This document shows, one piece after another, positions 4,911 to 7,415 of a stretch of DNA of 7,415 nt. The position numbers were made by a program, and so were the translations under genes. The notes below the pieces were generated by a model, which did no database searches, had not been told where the DNA came from, and was given only the letters and a program-made list of their open reading frames with translations. The stretch spans positions 1 to 7,415 of the forward strand of contig JAJYWG010000234.1 in assembly GCA_021791615.1 (NCBI GenBank), written 5' to 3'. The number at the start of each line of letters is the position of its first letter. The stretch's first letter is position 1. This DNA comes from Actinomycetes bacterium. GTDB lineage: Bacteria; Actinomycetota; Acidimicrobiia; Acidimicrobiales; RAAP-2.

Positions 4911-6830
4911 TCAGAACTGCAGGTTGTACCAAGCAAACGTGCCGTTGGTGGTCACCACCGGTGGTCGGCCGAGGAGCCAGGTGAAGAACTGGATCGCCTG
5001 GGTGGCGTTGGGCGTGCCAATGGGAAACGCGAGGAAGGTGCGGACGTGCCACTCGCCGAACTGCCGGCGAAGCGCCGCCATGAGGGCCGGGGTCTCGGGG
5101 GGGATGGTGCCCTGGTTGACGCTGACGAGCGTGTTGGCCGTCAACGTGGCGCGCTCGTACCCGATCTGCGGGTCGAACGCGACTGTCTTCCCGGAGGATG
5201 CCGGCACGAGCACCGTGCCTCCTGGTTGACGGAACCGATCCCTCGCGACCGCCTGCCAGAGGTCGGCATTCGGCGTCATGCTCGAACCCATCGGATAGAT
5301 CACGGCCGTGCTCCCCACAGGGATCTTCTCCAACGCGCTCGAGGTGAAGAACACCGGCACTCCCGTTGCACCGATCCCCTGGAAGGGCGCGGGGACGAGG
5401 GGGAGGAAGCACAGGACCGCCAATACTGCCGGTGCCGCCGCCGCGAGCCCCCTCGCATTGGGTCGCCACCCGATGACCTTTTCGTGCAACTCGCCGAGCG
5501 TCACCGCGACGATCAACGCGGCGAACAACGCGCAGAACAACGAGAACCGCGCCGGGATGCCGTTGTCAAACAGCGGCAAGTCGGCCAGGATGCGCCCGGG
5601 CAACGGGAACCCCGACACCGCCGCCGGGGGTGCCCCATCGACCACCAGACCACTCCCGAGGGACAGCACGAACGCTGCAACTCCTGCAATCGCCGCGACT
5701 TTGACCTCGTTGCGGCGCCAGAGCACGATCGTCGCCACGAGGAGGGTGAGCATCACGACAACCCCGAGGTACGAGCCGTTCTCTGCGGTGCTGTTGGCGA
5801 AATGCCCCGCAATGTTCGACAGGTGATGGGTCGTCAGCCACAAGTTGGCGTCGGGGATCACGGGACCCAGGAGATCGGCTCGATACGCCTGGGGGACGAG
5901 CTGGATCTTCCCGCTGATGTGTGCCGGACCTGCGAGCATGAACCACAGTGGGTACGCGAGAAGGATCGCGGCGACCCCTGCACTCCAGAGCGCTCCAAGA
6001 AGCGCGAACCGCGCTTTCTCGCCGATCGATCGATATCCCAGGAGCGCGGTCGCGATCACCGCGATGCCCCCGATGAGGACGGTATCGAAGAGGATCTCCG
6101 TCGAGATGAAAAACTGCGCGACGCAGAGCAGGCCCAACGTGATGCCGACCTTTCTCGGCGAGGATCGCTGGCGCACGACCAGGTCGTGGAGCGCGAGGAG
6201 GATCAGCGGCGGGAACGCGAGGAACGTGAGGTGGATGTGGCCGGCCGCGCTCTGCGCCAACTCGTACGGGGAGAACCCGAAGAGCAGACCGCCGGCGAAC
6301 GCGGCGGGTCGCCACCGAACCCACCGCCGCACAAAGATGTACCCGGCGAGCGCCGAGAGCGCAATGGCTGCCGTCTCCGCCGTCACGAATGCCGCGATGG
6401 GCCCGAACGCCAGCGTCACCGGGGTGAAGAGCAGTCCCAATCCGGTGACCCCTGCATTGCTCAGGAGGTTGACGCCGTAGGGGTAGTTGAGATAGCTGGA
6501 GTAGAACGGGTTGTGGCCGTGGACGATGGCCCAGGTCACCCATTCGAAAAACCAGACGAAATTGTACTGGTCGCCTCCAAGGTTCATGGTGTTGGACGGG
6601 TGGGCAAACCACACGTCTTTGAAGACTGCGACCGCCAGGGCAACGTAGATGGCGGCGACGATCCCGTCTTTCCAGAGATGGCGTGGGGGCGGCTGGCGTC
6701 CCTTGTCTGCTGGTGCGGCTACGTCATCCGGAGGGGTGGCGACAGCGGGGTGCGTATCGCCATGCGGCGGGGTGACGCCCTCGGGCGCCGTGCCGATGGC
6801 GTCCTCTTTGGACTCCTCTATGGCCCCCAC
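4911..6830 (-). CDS. Polytopic GT-C-like membrane glycosyltransferase candidate
   Basis: This is a 639-residue integral membrane protein. A charged, Pro-rich cytosolic N-terminus (1-52) precedes about 11-13 hydrophobic segments between roughly residues 55 and 479 (for example 55-71, 128-148, 150-167, 200-217, 275-298, 355-371, 377-396, 427-446 and 461-479). A mainly soluble C-terminal domain of about 160 residues follows. The first extracytoplasmic loop carries NLGGDQYNFVWFFEW, then NPF and NYPYGVNLL. An acidic residue in the first large loop is the usual catalytic position in GT-C enzymes, which use polyprenyl-phosphate sugars outside the membrane. I recognise the actinobacterial membrane-glycosyltransferase look but not a named family, and it could be a YfhO-type or other uncharacterised protein. 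GTG at 6830 is chosen for its excellent GGGAGGAG six bases upstream. The open frame continues to 7196, but that extension is arginine-rich, unlike protein, and overlaps the next gene. The GT2 gene follows after 241 bases and is a plausible donor-forming partner. Confidence 0.82.
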   Translation of the reverse strand: MGAIEESKEDAIGTAPEGVTPPHGDTHPAVATPPDDVAAPADKGRQPPPRHLWKDGIVAAIYVALAVAVFKDVWFAHPSNTMNLGGDQYNFVWFFEWVTWAIVHGHNPFYSSYLNYPYGVNLLSNAGVTGLGLLFTPVTLAFGPIAAFVTAETAAIALSALAGYIFVRRWVRWRPAAFAGGLLFGFSPYELAQSAAGHIHLTFLAFPPLILLALHDLVVRQRSSPRKVGITLGLLCVAQFFISTEILFDTVLIGGIAVIATALLGYRSIGEKARFALLGALWSAGVAAILLAYPLWFMLAGPAHISGKIQLVPQAYRADLLGPVIPDANLWLTTHHLSNIAGHFANSTAENGSYLGVVVMLTLLVATIVLWRRNEVKVAAIAGVAAFVLSLGSGLVVDGAPPAAVSGFPLPGRILADLPLFDNGIPARFSLFCALFAALIVAVTLGELHEKVIGWRPNARGLAAAAPAVLAVLCFLPLVPAPFQGIGATGVPVFFTSSALEKIPVGSTAVIYPMGSSMTPNADLWQAVARDRFRQPGGTVLVPASSGKTVAFDPQIGYERATLTANTLVSVNQGTIPPETPALMAALRRQFGEWHVRTFLAFPIGTPNATQAIQFFTWLLGRPPVVTTNGTFAWYNLQF

Positions 6831-6836
6831 GCGCTG

Positions 6837-6844
6837 CTCCTCCC
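6837..6844 (-). promoter_or_regulatory. Strong ribosome binding site fixing the GTG start
   Basis: GGGAGGAG on the minus strand is followed by six bases (CAGCGC) and the GTG at 6830. It is the best Shine-Dalgarno in the window and decides the start of the membrane protein against the longer open frame. It contrasts with the leaderless-type starts on the left side. Confidence 0.8.
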
Positions 6845-7051
6845 AAAATGGGCGTGCGGCACGGCACGCAGCGTCATGGAAGCGCGAGCCAGTCCGCCTG
6901 CTATCCGAAATGTCACAAGCCGGCAGATCGTAGTGGGTGCGCGCTGGAGGCGCAGGGACCTCGCGTGCGTGTGCCGATCGAGCTTGCTGCCGGACGGAGT
7001 GGTCTTCCGGCGACCGTGGAGCGATCGTGGAGCGTTCGCGCGGCGGTGGGG
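6845..7051 (-). other. Intergenic region upstream of the membrane-protein gene
   Basis: No gene is supported here. A 6-bp stem, GCCGGA (6989-6994) with TCCGGC (7006-7011), lies 41 bases past the stop of the repeat protein and could be a weak terminator without a T-tract. A TACGAT (6927-6932, minus strand) fits a -10 pattern about 96 bases before the GTG, but has no recognisable -35. Two adjacent 11-bp near-repeats beginning CGTGGAGCG (7015-7036) are also present. The promoter of the membrane-protein gene is probably in this stretch. Confidence 0.35.
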
Positions 7052-7415
7052 CTACGCGCTCGCCATCCCCACGATGTCGGTCACTCCCTGGCCACCCAGG
7101 GACCCGGCGAAGGCGGCGTTGCCGAAGCTGAACACCCCGCCGTCTGCAGCCACGAACTGGTAGCCACCCGGAGCCTGAGGAGTTGTGAACCCGCACGCCG
7201 TTCCCGTGCCCACAGTGGTCGTGTCAGGAGAGACCGCCATGGCCACGATCGGCTCGTCCAAGCTGAGACAGCCCGTCGAACCGTGGAACGGAGCACCGAA
7301 GCTGAAGATCCCCCCGTCAGAGGCCACCTCCCAGTAGCCGCCTGTGGGGTCGAGCGCCATGCCGACCACCGGCTTGTTGAGGGTCTTGCCACCCATCGAG
7401 CCGTAGAAGGTGGCA
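7052..7415 (-). CDS. Degenerate tandem-repeat surface-type protein, C-terminal fragment
   Basis: The minus-strand frame is open from the right window edge to a TAG at 7052-7054, giving about 120 C-terminal residues; the start is outside. It contains [18 protein letters not shown] and [16 protein letters not shown], then an enlarged linker (about 36 residues, with one Cys in [10 protein letters not shown] and one in GTACGF), then [16 protein letters not shown] and [18 protein letters not shown]. It belongs to the same repeat family as the protein at the left edge, but its modules have diverged and one linker is extended. The two cysteines could form a disulfide in an exported protein. It ends in the same repeat phase as the left protein (IVG plus a few residues), suggesting a natural domain boundary. 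The internal ATG at 7396 is just a repeat methionine, not a start. Function is unknown. Confidence 0.82.
   Translation of the reverse strand, partial: ATFYGSMGGKTLNKPVVGMALDPTGGYWEVASDGGIFSFGAPFHGSTGCLSLDEPIVAMAVSPDTTTVGTGTACGFTTPQAPGGYQFVAADGGVFSFGNAAFAGSLGGQGVTDIVGMASA

Noticed and set aside
6913..6918. TTGTGA on the minus strand as a -35 element for the membrane-protein gene.
   Set aside because: No TANNNT sequence lies 16-18 bases downstream; the nearby TACGAT is upstream of it.
4872..7163. A 763-codon open frame on the plus strand, antisense to the whole membrane-protein gene.
   Set aside because: Its translation is dominated by Arg/Glu/Asp/Gly/Gln with no domain or hydrophobic pattern. 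The opposite strand encodes a convincing multi-pass protein with a strong ribosome binding site. Long antisense open frames are common in high-GC DNA.
6831..7196. N-terminal extension of the membrane protein up to 7196.
   Set aside because: The extra 122 residues are Arg-rich without structure, overlap the coding end of the repeat protein, and ignore the GGGAGGAG-GTG start at 6830.

Overview
The window looks like chromosomal DNA of a high-GC actinobacterium. The best guess is the Acidimicrobiia or a close relative, because the [19 protein letters not shown] tandem-repeat proteins at both edges are, as I recall, a hallmark of that group. Other support is the GTG starts, Ala/Arg/Pro-rich coding, candidate leaderless -10 boxes (TANNNT six to seven bases before a start codon), and an actinobacterial-type XRE regulator. 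The lineage call is inference, not a database result.

Layout, left to right. (1) 1-304 (+): C-terminal end of a repeat protein made of perfect 126-bp repeats. (2) 297-776 (-): XRE-family HTH regulator, convergent with and overlapping the repeat gene by 8 bp. (3) 970-1203 (-): a 77-aa TraR/DksA-type zinc-finger protein. (4) 1204-1277: a short divergent promoter region with a 14-bp palindrome. (5) 1278-2735 (+): a PLP-dependent class V aminotransferase / type II (SufS-like) cysteine desulfurase homologue. (6) 2732-3862 (+): a predicted lipoprotein carrying a seven-bladed YVTN/YncE-like beta-propeller, start/stop-coupled (ATGA) to gene 5. (7) 3758-4669 (-): a family 2 glycosyltransferase resembling polyprenyl-phosphate sugar synthases, overlapping gene 6 tail-to-tail by 105 bp. 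(8) 4670-4910: non-coding, with a 24-bp tandem repeat and a hairpin. (9) 4911-6830 (-): a 639-aa polytopic GT-C-like membrane protein with a strong Shine-Dalgarno. (10) 6831-7051: non-coding. (11) 7052-7415 (-): C-terminal end of a second, degenerate protein of the same repeat family, its 5' end outside the window.

How the parts may fit. Genes 7 and 9 read as a glycan module: the cytosolic GT2 would charge a polyprenyl phosphate with a sugar, and the GT-C-like membrane protein could use it outside the membrane. They lie between two predicted surface repeat proteins, so cell-envelope glycosylation is a reasonable but unproven theme. Genes 2 and 3 are small regulators. Genes 5 and 6 are a two-gene unit pairing a cytosolic sulfur/PLP enzyme with an exported propeller lipoprotein. 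No mobile element, CRISPR array, rRNA or tRNA was seen. I found no clear-cut new defence or biosynthetic system. The strongest second-look items are the TraR-collinear zinc-finger protein, the PLP-enzyme/propeller pair, the three leaderless-type promoters and the recently expanded 126-bp repeats.
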